This document shows, piece after piece, positions 24,354 to 31,699 of a stretch of DNA of 36,295 nucleotides. A program made the translations under genes and the position numbers. This DNA is from an uncultured Pelagibacteraceae bacterium (GTDB lineage: Bacteria > Pseudomonadota > Alphaproteobacteria > Pelagibacterales > Pelagibacteraceae). The stretch is taken from the NCBI GenBank assembly GCA_902536005.1, contig CACAVT010000008.1:1-36295 (forward strand), written 5' to 3'. A model generated the notes under the pieces. It searched no databases. It saw only the letters and a list, made by a program, of their open reading frames with translations, and was not told where the DNA came from. Every line of letters starts with the position of its first letter. Position 1 is the first letter of the stretch.

Positions 24354-24593
24354 ATGAGAACAATAGATAACATTAACGATCTTAACAAGTCTGATTTTTT
24401 GTCTATATTTGGTAATGTTTTTGAAAAAACTGAGTCAGTTGCTATGGAAGCTTTTGAATTAAAACCATTTAAAAACTTTGAAGATATTGTGTTTAAAATG
24501 CTTGATATTTATGAAAATTACGAAAAGAATAAAATTTTAGACATTTTAAATGCTCATCCTGAGCTTGCTGTAGCAAAAAAAAATGACCTCTGA
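24354..24593 (+). CDS. uraD: OHCU decarboxylase, N-terminal part (gene split by frameshift)
   Basis: This 79-residue frame is the first half of 2-oxo-4-hydroxy-4-carboxy-5-ureidoimidazoline decarboxylase, which makes (S)-allantoin. It holds the N-terminal helices (FGNVFEKTESVAMEAFELKPF) and the catalytic histidine H68 in AHPELA. The family normally has about 165 residues; here the frame ends at TGA 24591-24593, just after an A9 tract. The rest of the protein continues in the +1 frame. It is the first gene of the plus arm, divergent from uraH. Alone it lacks the catalytic glutamate and arginine, so it should be inactive unless joined to or assembled with the second half. Confidence 0.85.
   Translation: MRTIDNINDLNKSDFLSIFGNVFEKTESVAMEAFELKPFKNFEDIVFKMLDIYENYEKNKILDILNAHPELAVAKKNDL
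24575..24583 (+). other. A9 homopolymer at the uraD frameshift (possible slippage site)
   Basis: Nine consecutive A residues lie at the junction of the two uraD frames. Removing one A gives HPELAVAKKMTSESISEQAS and a continuous frame of about 165 codons (24354-24852), the family's normal length. Runs of nine or more A are known sites of transcriptional slippage in AT-rich bacteria. Sequencing or assembly error in the run, a recent mutation, and translational coupling of two peptides are the other explanations. Confidence 0.75.
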
Positions 24594-24852
24594 ATCTATA
24601 TCAGAACAAGCCTCTGCAAAATTGAACCAATGTTCTAATGATGAATATGAAGAATTTAAAAAATTAAATTCAGAATATAAAAAAAAGTTCAATTTTCCTT
24701 TTATAATTGCCGTAAAAGGTAAAGATAAAAATGAAATTTTGAATAATTTTAGACAAAGAATACAAAGTGATGTAGAAAGTGAATTCCTTGAAGCAAAAAA
24801 ACAAGTAAAAAAAATCGCAACCTTTCGTTTGAATGAAATAAATAAAAAATGA
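24583..24852 (+). CDS. uraD: OHCU decarboxylase, C-terminal part (gene split by frameshift)
   Basis: This 89-residue frame is the second half of OHCU decarboxylase. It has the conserved SESISEQASAKL (the catalytic glutamate is expected here), then the highly diagnostic FNFPFIIAVKGKDKNEIL and the C-terminal IATFRLNEI with the active-site arginine. It can be reached either by slippage on the A9 tract or by restarting at an ATG that overlaps the end of the first half by 11 bases. The coding sequence is well preserved, with no further stops, which argues against long-standing decay. Its TGA overlaps the allantoicase ATG as ATGA. Confidence 0.85.
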   Translation: MTSESISEQASAKLNQCSNDEYEEFKKLNSEYKKKFNFPFIIAVKGKDKNEILNNFRQRIQSDVESEFLEAKKQVKKIATFRLNEINKK

Positions 24853-25835
24853 AAAAATTTATAAGTGCAAAAATGATTAACTTAGCGGATCCAAGAATCG
24901 GATCTAAAGTTATATTTAAGACTGACGATTTTTTTGCAGCTGCTCATAGAATATTAAACATCGAAACTCCAGTTTTTAAAGATGGATTGTTTGACAAACA
25001 TGGTAAATGGATGGATGGATGGGAAACAAGGAGAAGAAGATCAAAAGGTTTTGATTATTTAATTTTAAAACTTGGTAAACCTGGAAAAATATTTAATATA
25101 GATATTGACACAACACATTTCAATGGAAATCAGCCAACACATGCTTCGTTAGAGGGTTGCTTAAGTAAAACAAAACCTAATAAGAAAACAAAATGGATTT
25201 CTTTACTGAGCAAAAAAAAACTTGGGCCAAGCCGAAACCATAGCTTCAAATCAAACAACAAATCTGTTTTTAATTATATAAGACTAAACATTTTTCCAGA
25301 TGGTGGAGTTGCAAGACTAAGGCTTTATGGAAAAATTGAAATGGAGAAAAACTTTTTAAATAACAAAACTATCAACCTTACATCTGTTTTAAATGGCGCT
25401 TCAATTATTGGTTGTAATAATGAACATTTCGGCAGGGCTGAAAATATCATAGCACCTGGTAAAGGGAAAAATATGGGAGATGGTTGGGAAACAAGAAGAA
25501 GTAGAGGAAAAAACTTTGATTGGCTTATAATAAAATTTGGAAAACCAGGATTAATAAAAAAACTAGAGATAGATACCCATCATTTTAAAGGAAACTATCC
25601 TGATAGTTGTTCAATTCAAACTGCAAGCATTTCAAAAGATCTGTCCAATAAATCAATTGTCAATAATTCAAAAAATTGGAAGTTTATTTTAAATAATTCA
25701 AAACTGTCAGCTCACAAGAAACATATTTTTAAAAAATTCTTAATTAAGAGAAGTAAGGAAAATTATCTTAAAATAAATATCTATCCAGATGGTGGAATTT
25801 CAAGAATAAGGGCATTCGGAAATTTTGTTAGATGA
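24849..25835 (+). CDS. alc: allantoicase
   Basis: This 328-residue cytosolic enzyme hydrolyses allantoate to (S)-ureidoglycolate and urea. Two homologous allantoicase repeats are visible: residues about 20-160 (FAAAHRILN, then DGWETRRRR, FDYLILKLGKPG, IDTTHFNGN, FPDGGVARLRLYG) and about 185-328 (HFGRAENI, DGWETRRSR, FDWLIIKFGKPG, IDTHHFKGN, YPDGGISRIRAFG). The near-identical internal pattern makes the call secure. The length fits the family (~330). It overlaps the uraD end and the allA start by ATGA junctions. Using allantoicase rather than allantoate amidohydrolase means the nitrogen leaves as urea, not ammonia. Confidence 0.96.
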   Translation: MKKFISAKMINLADPRIGSKVIFKTDDFFAAAHRILNIETPVFKDGLFDKHGKWMDGWETRRRRSKGFDYLILKLGKPGKIFNIDIDTTHFNGNQPTHASLEGCLSKTKPNKKTKWISLLSKKKLGPSRNHSFKSNNKSVFNYIRLNIFPDGGVARLRLYGKIEMEKNFLNNKTINLTSVLNGASIIGCNNEHFGRAENIIAPGKGKNMGDGWETRRSRGKNFDWLIIKFGKPGLIKKLEIDTHHFKGNYPDSCSIQTASISKDLSNKSIVNNSKNWKFILNNSKLSAHKKHIFKKFLIKRSKENYLKINIYPDGGISRIRAFGNFVR

Positions 25836-26323
25836 AAATAATAAAAGCAAAAAAAATTACTAAAAAAAATTTTTCTAAATTTGGTCAATTAATAGATACT
25901 TCAAAAAAAAATCCTATTAATATTAATGATGGTTACGCAAAAAGATTTGATAATTTGATTAACTTAGATGCATCTAAAAACAAAGGGAAAGCAATTGTTA
26001 GTATTTTTAAAGCAAAAAAAAGAAGGTTTCCTATGAAAATTGATATGATGGAAAAACATCCTTTAGGAAGCCAAGCCTTTATACCAATGGAAGATACAAA
26101 ATTTTTAGTATTTGTAGCACCAAGAGGAGATAAACCAGATGTAAATAAAATCCAATCCTTTTTAGTCCCAAAACAAACTGGAGTTAATTACAATGCTGGT
26201 ATTTGGCACTTTCCATTGATTTCTATGAAAAATATGAATTTTCTAATTGTTGATAGAAAAGGAAAAGGAAACAATCTTGTTATTTATAAATTTAAAAAAG
26301 ATAAAATTATTTTGAAAAAATGA
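25832..26323 (+). CDS. allA: ureidoglycolate lyase
   Basis: This 163-residue cupin-fold enzyme splits (S)-ureidoglycolate into glyoxylate and urea, the last step of the pathway. Family motifs seen are FSKFGQLIDTS near residue 14, the diagnostic MMEKHPLGSQAFIPM (about 72-86) and GVNYNAGIWHFPL (about 129-141), where most relatives have WHHPL or WHAPL. Its length is typical (~160-170). It overlaps allantoicase upstream and puuE downstream as ATGA, so four plus-arm genes are chained. The product glyoxylate can enter the glyoxylate shunt through malate synthase, which is not in this window. Confidence 0.93.
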   Translation: MKIIKAKKITKKNFSKFGQLIDTSKKNPININDGYAKRFDNLINLDASKNKGKAIVSIFKAKKRRFPMKIDMMEKHPLGSQAFIPMEDTKFLVFVAPRGDKPDVNKIQSFLVPKQTGVNYNAGIWHFPLISMKNMNFLIVDRKGKGNNLVIYKFKKDKIILKK

Positions 26324-27219
26324 AAAAAAAATACCCAAGAGATTTGGTGGGATATGGTTCCAAAAAAATTAAGGTAAAGTGGCCTGGTAATGCTAAGTTA
26401 GCTTTGCAATTTGTACTTAATTACGAGGAGGGCGCAGAAAATTGTACTCTTCATGGTGATAAAACTTCAGAAGTATTTTTATCAGAAATTATAGGAGCAA
26501 AACCAATTAAAGGTCGACACTTAAATATGGAATCAATTTATGAATATGGATCAAGAAGAGGGTTTTGGAGAATTCATGATCTATTTAATAAAAAGAAAAT
26601 TCCACTTACTATTTTTGGAGTTGGTATGGCATTGGAGAGAAATAAAGAAGTTTGTTTGGCTATAAAAAAAGCAAATTATGAAGTTGCTAGTCATGGGTGG
26701 AGATGGATTGACTATCAAAATGTATCAAAGAAAAAAGAAAAGAATGATATGAAGCTTGCAGTCAAATCTATAAAAAAGATTTTTGGTAATCAACCTGCTG
26801 GTTGGTATACAGGTAGGTGTAGTGAAAATACTTTAGATTTAGTAATTGATAATGGTAGTTTTTTATACTGTAGCGACACATACAGTGATGATCTTCCTTA
26901 CTGGATAAAAAAAGGGAATAAAAAACAACTAATGGTTCCTTACACACTTGATAACAATGATATGAGGTTTGCAACCAATCAAGGATTTAATTCGGGTGAA
27001 CAATTTTATAATTATTTGAAAGATAGTTTTGATGCCCTTTATGAGGAAGGAAAAACTTCACCAAAGATGATGTCGGTTGGTTTGCATTGTAGATTAATTG
27101 GAAGACCTGGTAGAATACAGTCTCTTAAAAAATTTTTAAATTACATCACAGAATTTAAGGATATTTGGATCTGCAAAAGAGTAGATATAGCAAAACATTG
27201 GATAAAAAATTATAGTTAA
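26320..27219 (+). CDS. puuE: PuuE-type allantoinase (polysaccharide deacetylase family)
   Basis: This 299-residue protein of the polysaccharide-deacetylase fold matches PuuE, a metal-independent allantoinase that opens allantoin to allantoate and is unrelated to the amidohydrolase AllB. Hallmarks are the start YPRDLVGYGSKKIKVKWPGNAKLALQFVLNYEEGAE, HLNMESIYEYGSRRGFWRI (about 67-85), EVASHGWRWIDYQ and the end ICKRVDIAKHW. The length is that of Pseudomonas PuuE (~300). The usual deacetylase metal residues are not all evident, as known for PuuE. It ends the plus arm, 8 bases from the convergent cytochrome c gene, with no strong terminator between them. Confidence 0.95.
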   Translation: MKKKYPRDLVGYGSKKIKVKWPGNAKLALQFVLNYEEGAENCTLHGDKTSEVFLSEIIGAKPIKGRHLNMESIYEYGSRRGFWRIHDLFNKKKIPLTIFGVGMALERNKEVCLAIKKANYEVASHGWRWIDYQNVSKKKEKNDMKLAVKSIKKIFGNQPAGWYTGRCSENTLDLVIDNGSFLYCSDTYSDDLPYWIKKGNKKQLMVPYTLDNNDMRFATNQGFNSGEQFYNYLKDSFDALYEEGKTSPKMMSVGLHCRLIGRPGRIQSLKKFLNYITEFKDIWICKRVDIAKHWIKNYS

Positions 27220-27227
27220 AACTTTTA

Positions 27228-27551
27228 TTATTGTTCCGCAGCTATAGAGGTATAGTGCGCAACCGCTTCTATTTCCTCATTAGTTAGTATACCCTCCATT
27301 GCGGGCATTACTCCTATACCGTTTCTAACTGCCATTATAATTCTTTGAATATCAGGTCTGATTTCATTTAAATTTGGACCAACCATTGAGTTTGATCCAG
27401 CATCCGAGAGCATATGGCACGCTGCACAATTTCCAGCTCCTAGAAAAACTTCTTTTCCCTTACTAAATAATTCATCAGCATTAGCTTGTATAATTGATAC
27501 AAATATTAAAAAAAACAAGTTGCAACAGAAATTTAAAAATAATTTTTTCAC
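27228..27551 (-). CDS. secreted class I c-type cytochrome, candidate PuuD partner
   Basis: This 107-residue protein has a signal peptide (residues 1-25, cleavage after ANA) and a mono-heme cytochrome c domain: CAACH at 42-46 binds the heme, and GVMPAM (M82 or M85) gives the axial methionine. It is periplasmic and shuttles one electron. It lies immediately after puuE in convergent orientation. PuuD urate oxidases normally carry such a domain fused at the C-terminus, which is missing from the puuD-like gene at 18835-19743, so this protein is a good candidate for the detached electron acceptor. A general respiratory role is the alternative. Confidence 0.88.
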   Translation of the reverse strand: MKKLFLNFCCNLFFLIFVSIIQANADELFSKGKEVFLGAGNCAACHMLSDAGSNSMVGPNLNEIRPDIQRIIMAVRNGIGVMPAMEGILTNEEIEAVAHYTSIAAEQ

Positions 27552-27594
27552 TTAAATTTGGTATCATAATTAAAAAAATTTAAAAAGGAGAATT

Positions 27595-27882
27595 ATGAAA
27601 GCTTATTGGGTTGCAAATTACACTGAAATAAAGGATGACGAAAGACTTAAAAAATATGCTGTTAAAGCAAAAGAAGCAGTTGAAAAATATTCTGGAAGAA
27701 TATTAGCAAGAAGCGCAAATAATATAACTTTAGATGGTAGGGAAATGGTCAGAGTGGCTCTCGCAGAATTTCCAGATATAGAAGCTGCAAAAAATTGTTA
27801 CAATTCTGAAGAGTATGTTGAGGCTAGGAAACATCTAGAAAACAATGCTACAAGAGAACATATAATTTTTGAGGGAATGTAA
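27595..27882 (+). CDS. DUF1330 family small protein
   Basis: This 95-residue protein fits DUF1330, a dimeric ferredoxin-like-fold family of unknown function. The typical start MKAYWVANYTEIKDDERLKKYA and the later GREMVRVALAEFPDIEAAKNCYNSEEYVEARK segments are clear. The start follows AAAAAGGAGAATT, a good Shine-Dalgarno sequence. It is a single-gene unit between two minus-strand genes. Members are sometimes linked to degradation or stress genes, but nothing here indicates a substrate. Confidence 0.88.
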   Translation: MKAYWVANYTEIKDDERLKKYAVKAKEAVEKYSGRILARSANNITLDGREMVRVALAEFPDIEAAKNCYNSEEYVEARKHLENNATREHIIFEGM

Positions 27883-27894
27883 GATAATAAAGAT

Positions 27895-28530
27895 TTAATA
27901 TTGAATAGGTTCGGGATCTATACTTCTCCATAAATACCAAGTGGCGACAGAACAGTAAGGTGAAAACTTTTTGTTTAAATATGTTATATAACTTTCTGGT
28001 GGTAAGTATTTTTTATTAAAATTTTTTGAAATAGCTCTTAACAAGCCAATATCCTGAATTGGCCAAATATTAGGACGATTATAAGTAAACAATAAGATCA
28101 TTTCTGCTGACCATCTTCCAATTTGTCTTAACTGAGAGAGATAAATAATCGCTTCTTCATCAGACAATTTTGAAATAATTTTTGGATTAAATTCTTTGTT
28201 CAATACTTTTTTAGCTAAACTTTTAATTCCTTTTACTTTCTGCCTGCTTAAGCCACAACTTTTTAGCTGAGATGAAGATAACTTATTAACTGTTTTTGCA
28301 TTAATTTTATTTTTACATTTTTTCTTAAATTTTAAAAAAACTGAATTTGCAGCTGCAACACTAATTTGTTGTCCAATTATACTTTTACAAAGTGAAAAAA
28401 AAACATCTCTTCTTGAGGTAAGCACTGTCTCTGAAGGAGATTTGTATTTTTTAATTAATGATGACATTACCTTATCTTTTTTAGATAAATATTTTTTTGC
28501 TTTGATCCAATATGATGGGGCTTTACTCAT
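27895..28530 (-). CDS. AlkA-like DNA-3-methyladenine glycosylase (HhH-GPD)
   Basis: This 211-residue base-excision repair enzyme removes alkylated purines from DNA. The helix-hairpin-helix LRQIGRWSAEMILLF (134-148 region) and the catalytic aspartate D150 in WPIQDIGLLRA are in the correct order; IIGQQISVAAANSVFLKF near residues 51-68 is the usual early helix of the family. It lacks the N-terminal TBP-like domain of E. coli AlkA, as in many short bacterial members. Its start overlaps the upstream EamA transporter by 8 bases. No Ada-like regulator is nearby. Confidence 0.88.
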   Translation of the reverse strand: MSKAPSYWIKAKKYLSKKDKVMSSLIKKYKSPSETVLTSRRDVFFSLCKSIIGQQISVAAANSVFLKFKKKCKNKINAKTVNKLSSSQLKSCGLSRQKVKGIKSLAKKVLNKEFNPKIISKLSDEEAIIYLSQLRQIGRWSAEMILLFTYNRPNIWPIQDIGLLRAISKNFNKKYLPPESYITYLNKKFSPYCSVATWYLWRSIDPEPIQY

Positions 28531-29404
28531 GTCTAGATACCGATAAACGTTTTTTTAATACCAGCTCACGTCTAAAAATAATAAATGAGGATAAAATTAC
28601 TAATCCAGCACCTAACAATGTTTTAAATGTTGGTACTTCATCCCAAATAAAATAACCAAAAATTATTGCAAATACTAGTGCTAGATATTTCAGAGGTGTT
28701 ACTAAACTTACTTCTGATAATTTATAAGATTGGGATAACCATAAATTTGCAAGACCACCCAATATACCAATCAAAGATAACAAAAATAAATCAATTAAAC
28801 TTGGAAGAATCCAGTTTTGATAAAAAGATAAAAAACTTAAAAGCATTATAGAAAATGAAAAAAAGAAACTGATTAACCATACTGGTTCTGTTGAAGACAA
28901 TTTTCTTATAGCAATTGCAACATATGATAATCCTAAACAAAATATTATTGGGTAAATATAATATAAGTTAAGTGAGCTAAACCCAGGTTCCGATATAATA
29001 ATTATACCAACGAAACCAACTAAAACCGCTAACCACCTATATAAACCAACTTTTTCATTTAACAAAAAAATTGAAAATATAGTTGTGAATATTGGTGCTG
29101 CAAAAGTTATACTAACAACTGTTGCCAAAGGTAAATTTCTTAAAGCGATAAATATAGATACCAACGCAATCAATCCTGCTAAACATCTTTTAAAATGAAG
29201 AAATGGTCTAGTTGTTTTATAAAAATCTAAATATCTATCTTTAGGAATAAGAAATAAAATAGGAATTATTCCACAAAATCCTCTAAAAAACAAAACTTGT
29301 CCAACGGGATAATCCTCAGACCATTTAACAATCACATCCATAAGTGAAAATGCACATACTGATATGAACATGTAAAAAAAGCCTAATTGATTTTTTGATA
29401 GCAT
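28523..29404 (-). CDS. EamA/DMT superfamily transporter
   Basis: This 293-residue inner-membrane protein of ten predicted helices is arranged as two EamA repeats (about 8-140 and 150-280). The segments FRGFCGIIPILFLIP and ASLATVVSITFAAPIFTTIFSIFLLNEKV-like residues at about 95-120 are characteristic of the drug/metabolite exporter family. The substrate cannot be predicted. It precedes the AlkA-like gene on the same strand with an 8-base overlap and is divergent from msrA across 34 bases. Confidence 0.88.
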   Translation of the reverse strand: MLSKNQLGFFYMFISVCAFSLMDVIVKWSEDYPVGQVLFFRGFCGIIPILFLIPKDRYLDFYKTTRPFLHFKRCLAGLIALVSIFIALRNLPLATVVSITFAAPIFTTIFSIFLLNEKVGLYRWLAVLVGFVGIIIISEPGFSSLNLYYIYPIIFCLGLSYVAIAIRKLSSTEPVWLISFFFSFSIMLLSFLSFYQNWILPSLIDLFLLSLIGILGGLANLWLSQSYKLSEVSLVTPLKYLALVFAIIFGYFIWDEVPTFKTLLGAGLVILSSFIIFRRELVLKKRLSVSRHE

Positions 29405-29438
29405 ATGATTAACTTTAAATTAATTAAGTTAATTATCA

Positions 29439-29882
29439 ATGGAAATAGCAATTTTAGGATTAGGATGTTTTTGGGGACCAGAAATTAAGTTTAGTAAACT
29501 TGATGGAGTTATAAAAACAGAAGTAGGTTATTGTGGAGGTCATAATGCTGAAACCAATTACAAAGAAGTATGCACAGGCACAACAAATCATGCAGAAGTA
29601 GTAAAATTAGATTTTGATCCTAAAGTAATATCTTACGAGAAAATTCTTGAATATTTTTTTGAAATTCATGATCCAACAACTCTAAATTCGCAAGGACCAG
29701 ATTTTGGAACCCAATATAGAAGTGAAATATTTTATTTAAATGATCAACAAAAAATTACTGCTGAAAAAATAATAGAAAAAGAAAACATCAAATTATCAGG
29801 AAAAGTAGTAACAAAAACTTCTTTAGTTAAAAATTATTGCCCAGCTGAAGAGTATCATCAAAGATATTTAGAAAAAAGATAA
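29439..29882 (+). CDS. msrA: peptide methionine sulfoxide reductase MsrA
   Basis: This 147-residue cytosolic repair enzyme reduces methionine-S-sulfoxide. The catalytic cysteine C10 lies in GCFWG (9-13). Other family segments are EVGYCGG, YKEVCTGTTNHAEVV, FFEIHDPTTLNSQGPDFGTQYRS and YCPAEEYHQRYL. It is shorter than most MsrA proteins, stopping right after the QRYLEKR segment and so lacking the C-terminal resolving cysteines. C32 (GYCGG), C45 and C134 (YCPAEEYHQ) are possible substitutes. It is followed one base later by the sulfurtransferase, suggesting a small sulfur/redox operon. Confidence 0.92.
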   Translation: MEIAILGLGCFWGPEIKFSKLDGVIKTEVGYCGGHNAETNYKEVCTGTTNHAEVVKLDFDPKVISYEKILEYFFEIHDPTTLNSQGPDFGTQYRSEIFYLNDQQKITAEKIIEKENIKLSGKVVTKTSLVKNYCPAEEYHQRYLEKR

Positions 29883-29883
29883 A

Positions 29884-30696
29884 ATGTCTTTAGTTGATAC
29901 AAGTTGGTTAGAAAATAATATTGATAAAGTAAAAATTATTGATTGCTCATGGCATATGCCTCAAACTCAAAGAAACGGTTTTGAGGAATATACGGAGGAG
30001 CATATTCCAAATGCTATTTTTTTTGATTTAGATAAAAATTCCAAATTAGATACTGATTTACCACATATGCTTACCGATACTAAATCTTGGGAAAAAATAA
30101 TGAGCAATATGGGTATAGAAAATAATGATCGAATAGTAGTTTACGATAACTCTGATGTTATTAGTTCTTGTAGATGTTGGTATAATTTAATTTATTATGG
30201 ACATGACGCTAAGCTAGTTCATGTTCTAGATGGTGGATTAAAAAAATGGAAAAAAGAAAATAAATCTACAGATAACAAAAAAGTGATCACTCAAACATCT
30301 AAGTATAAATGTAAAGAAAATAAAGAACTTGTTAAAAATAAAAAACAAATAGATGAAAATATTGATACAGGTAAATTTAATGTTGTTGATGCAAGAAGTA
30401 GAGAGAGATTTGAAGGCAAAGTTGCTGAACCAAGGAAAGGTCTTAGAAGTGGTTCAATAAAAAATTCTTTTTGCCTACCCTTTTCTGAATTAGTAAACGA
30501 AGACCATACTTTCGTTAGTAAAGATAAAATAATGGAAAAATTTAAGTCCTTTAAATTTGACCATGATAAAAATCTAGTATTTTCATGTGGTTCTGGGGTG
30601 ACTGCAAGTGTATTGGCACTAGCTTATTCTTTAATAAATGCTAAATATATGCCGACAATTTACGATGGCTCTTGGGCTGAATACGGAAAAAATTAA
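29884..30696 (+). CDS. sseA: 3-mercaptopyruvate/thiosulfate sulfurtransferase
   Basis: This 270-residue protein has two rhodanese domains (about 1-125 and 150-268). The first is inactive, as in the family; the second holds the active cysteine C235 in the loop CGSGVTA, the 3-mercaptopyruvate type rather than the CRKGVTA-like thiosulfate type. HIPNAIFFDLD, DVRSRERF-like VVDARSRERFEGK and YDGSWAEYG are typical. No signal peptide is seen, so it is cytosolic. It follows msrA by a single base and is followed three bases later by the membrane fusion protein gene. Confidence 0.92.
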   Translation: MSLVDTSWLENNIDKVKIIDCSWHMPQTQRNGFEEYTEEHIPNAIFFDLDKNSKLDTDLPHMLTDTKSWEKIMSNMGIENNDRIVVYDNSDVISSCRCWYNLIYYGHDAKLVHVLDGGLKKWKKENKSTDNKKVITQTSKYKCKENKELVKNKKQIDENIDTGKFNVVDARSRERFEGKVAEPRKGLRSGSIKNSFCLPFSELVNEDHTFVSKDKIMEKFKSFKFDHDKNLVFSCGSGVTASVLALAYSLINAKYMPTIYDGSWAEYGKN

Positions 30697-30699
30697 CTT

Positions 30700-31695
30700 A
30701 TGAAAACATCTACAAAAATAACAAGTATAGTAATCATATTTTTCTTAATCATTGCAACAGTGATCATTGGAAGAACAATGATAGGAAATCATTTCAAAAA
30801 AAAATTTAGTAAAAGACCGCCTCCTGGAATAATAATAACCACTACTCAAGAAAGAGTTTTTGAAAATGTTGTTAGTACCTATGGGACTGCAACTCCAATT
30901 CAAACACAATCATTTAAAATTGAAAAATATGAAATATTAAAACCTATAAAATTTAATCAAAAAGTTAAAAAGGGAGATGTAATTGCTGAGCTTAAAAATC
31001 GAAAAGTTGTTGCACAATTTGATGGAATTATTGGAAAAAGAGAATTTTCTGAAGATATAGAGGTTTCAAAATCTTCAATATTAATTAATCTTGAAGATAC
31101 TAGCTCAATATATTGTGATGTAGATATACCTGAAATCTTTGTGCCTTTTATTAAGGTTGGTCTGCCAGTTGATATTAAATTTTCTGGATATAAAAATAAA
31201 ATTTATAAAGGTGAAGTAGACTCATTTGCTAGCAGGATAAGTGAAGATACAAGAGCTTTAGCAACAAGAATAAAGATGGACAATTCATCAGGTGAAATAT
31301 TACCTGGATCATTTTTAGAAATATCAATTAAATATGATGTAAGAAATGGCTTAAGTGCTCCTGACACTAGTACAATTGTCGAGGGTGAAAATGTTTTTAT
31401 TTATAAAGTAGATGAAAAAAATAAAGTAATGAAAACAAAAGTAACCATTGGTGATAGATACTTAGGTTTTGTAGAAATATTAGATGGATTAAATAATGGA
31501 GATAAAATTGTTGCAGAAGGAACAAAAAAAGTAAGACCAAATTTAACAATCAGACCTATAGAGAAAGGTGCTAAAAAAAAACAAGGAAATTCTAGCTGGG
31601 GTAAAAAAGATAAATCAAAAAAAGCTGAAGAAAAAAAAGGTAAATTTGATTGGTTGAAAAATATTTTTAAAAAATCAGATAAAGAGAAAAAATAA
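30700..31695 (+). CDS. RND efflux periplasmic adaptor (membrane fusion protein), short form
   Basis: This 331-residue adaptor would bridge the RND pump to an outer-membrane channel. It has an N-terminal anchor (about 8-26), a barrel-sandwich (lipoyl) region at about 70-130, a beta-barrel domain at about 135-210 and a membrane-proximal domain at about 215-285, then a lysine-rich tail (288-331). The two lipoyl halves run together directly (ELKNRKVVAQFDGIIGKR, about 97-114), leaving no room for the coiled-coil hairpin that normally contacts TolC. The RND gene follows four bases later. No outer-membrane factor gene is in the window. Confidence 0.85.
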   Translation: MKTSTKITSIVIIFFLIIATVIIGRTMIGNHFKKKFSKRPPPGIIITTTQERVFENVVSTYGTATPIQTQSFKIEKYEILKPIKFNQKVKKGDVIAELKNRKVVAQFDGIIGKREFSEDIEVSKSSILINLEDTSSIYCDVDIPEIFVPFIKVGLPVDIKFSGYKNKIYKGEVDSFASRISEDTRALATRIKMDNSSGEILPGSFLEISIKYDVRNGLSAPDTSTIVEGENVFIYKVDEKNKVMKTKVTIGDRYLGFVEILDGLNNGDKIVAEGTKKVRPNLTIRPIEKGAKKKQGNSSWGKKDKSKKAEEKKGKFDWLKNIFKKSDKEKK

Positions 31696-31699
31696 TTAA

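Noticed and set aside
24354..24852. Dismissing uraD as an ordinary pseudogene.
   Set aside because: A single indel in a homopolymer with both halves intact and all other pathway genes preserved does not look like decay; kept as an open question.
27895..28530. Functional link of the AlkA-like glycosylase to purine catabolism.
   Set aside because: It lies outside the coupled arms and pairs with an EamA transporter; adjacency is probably chance.
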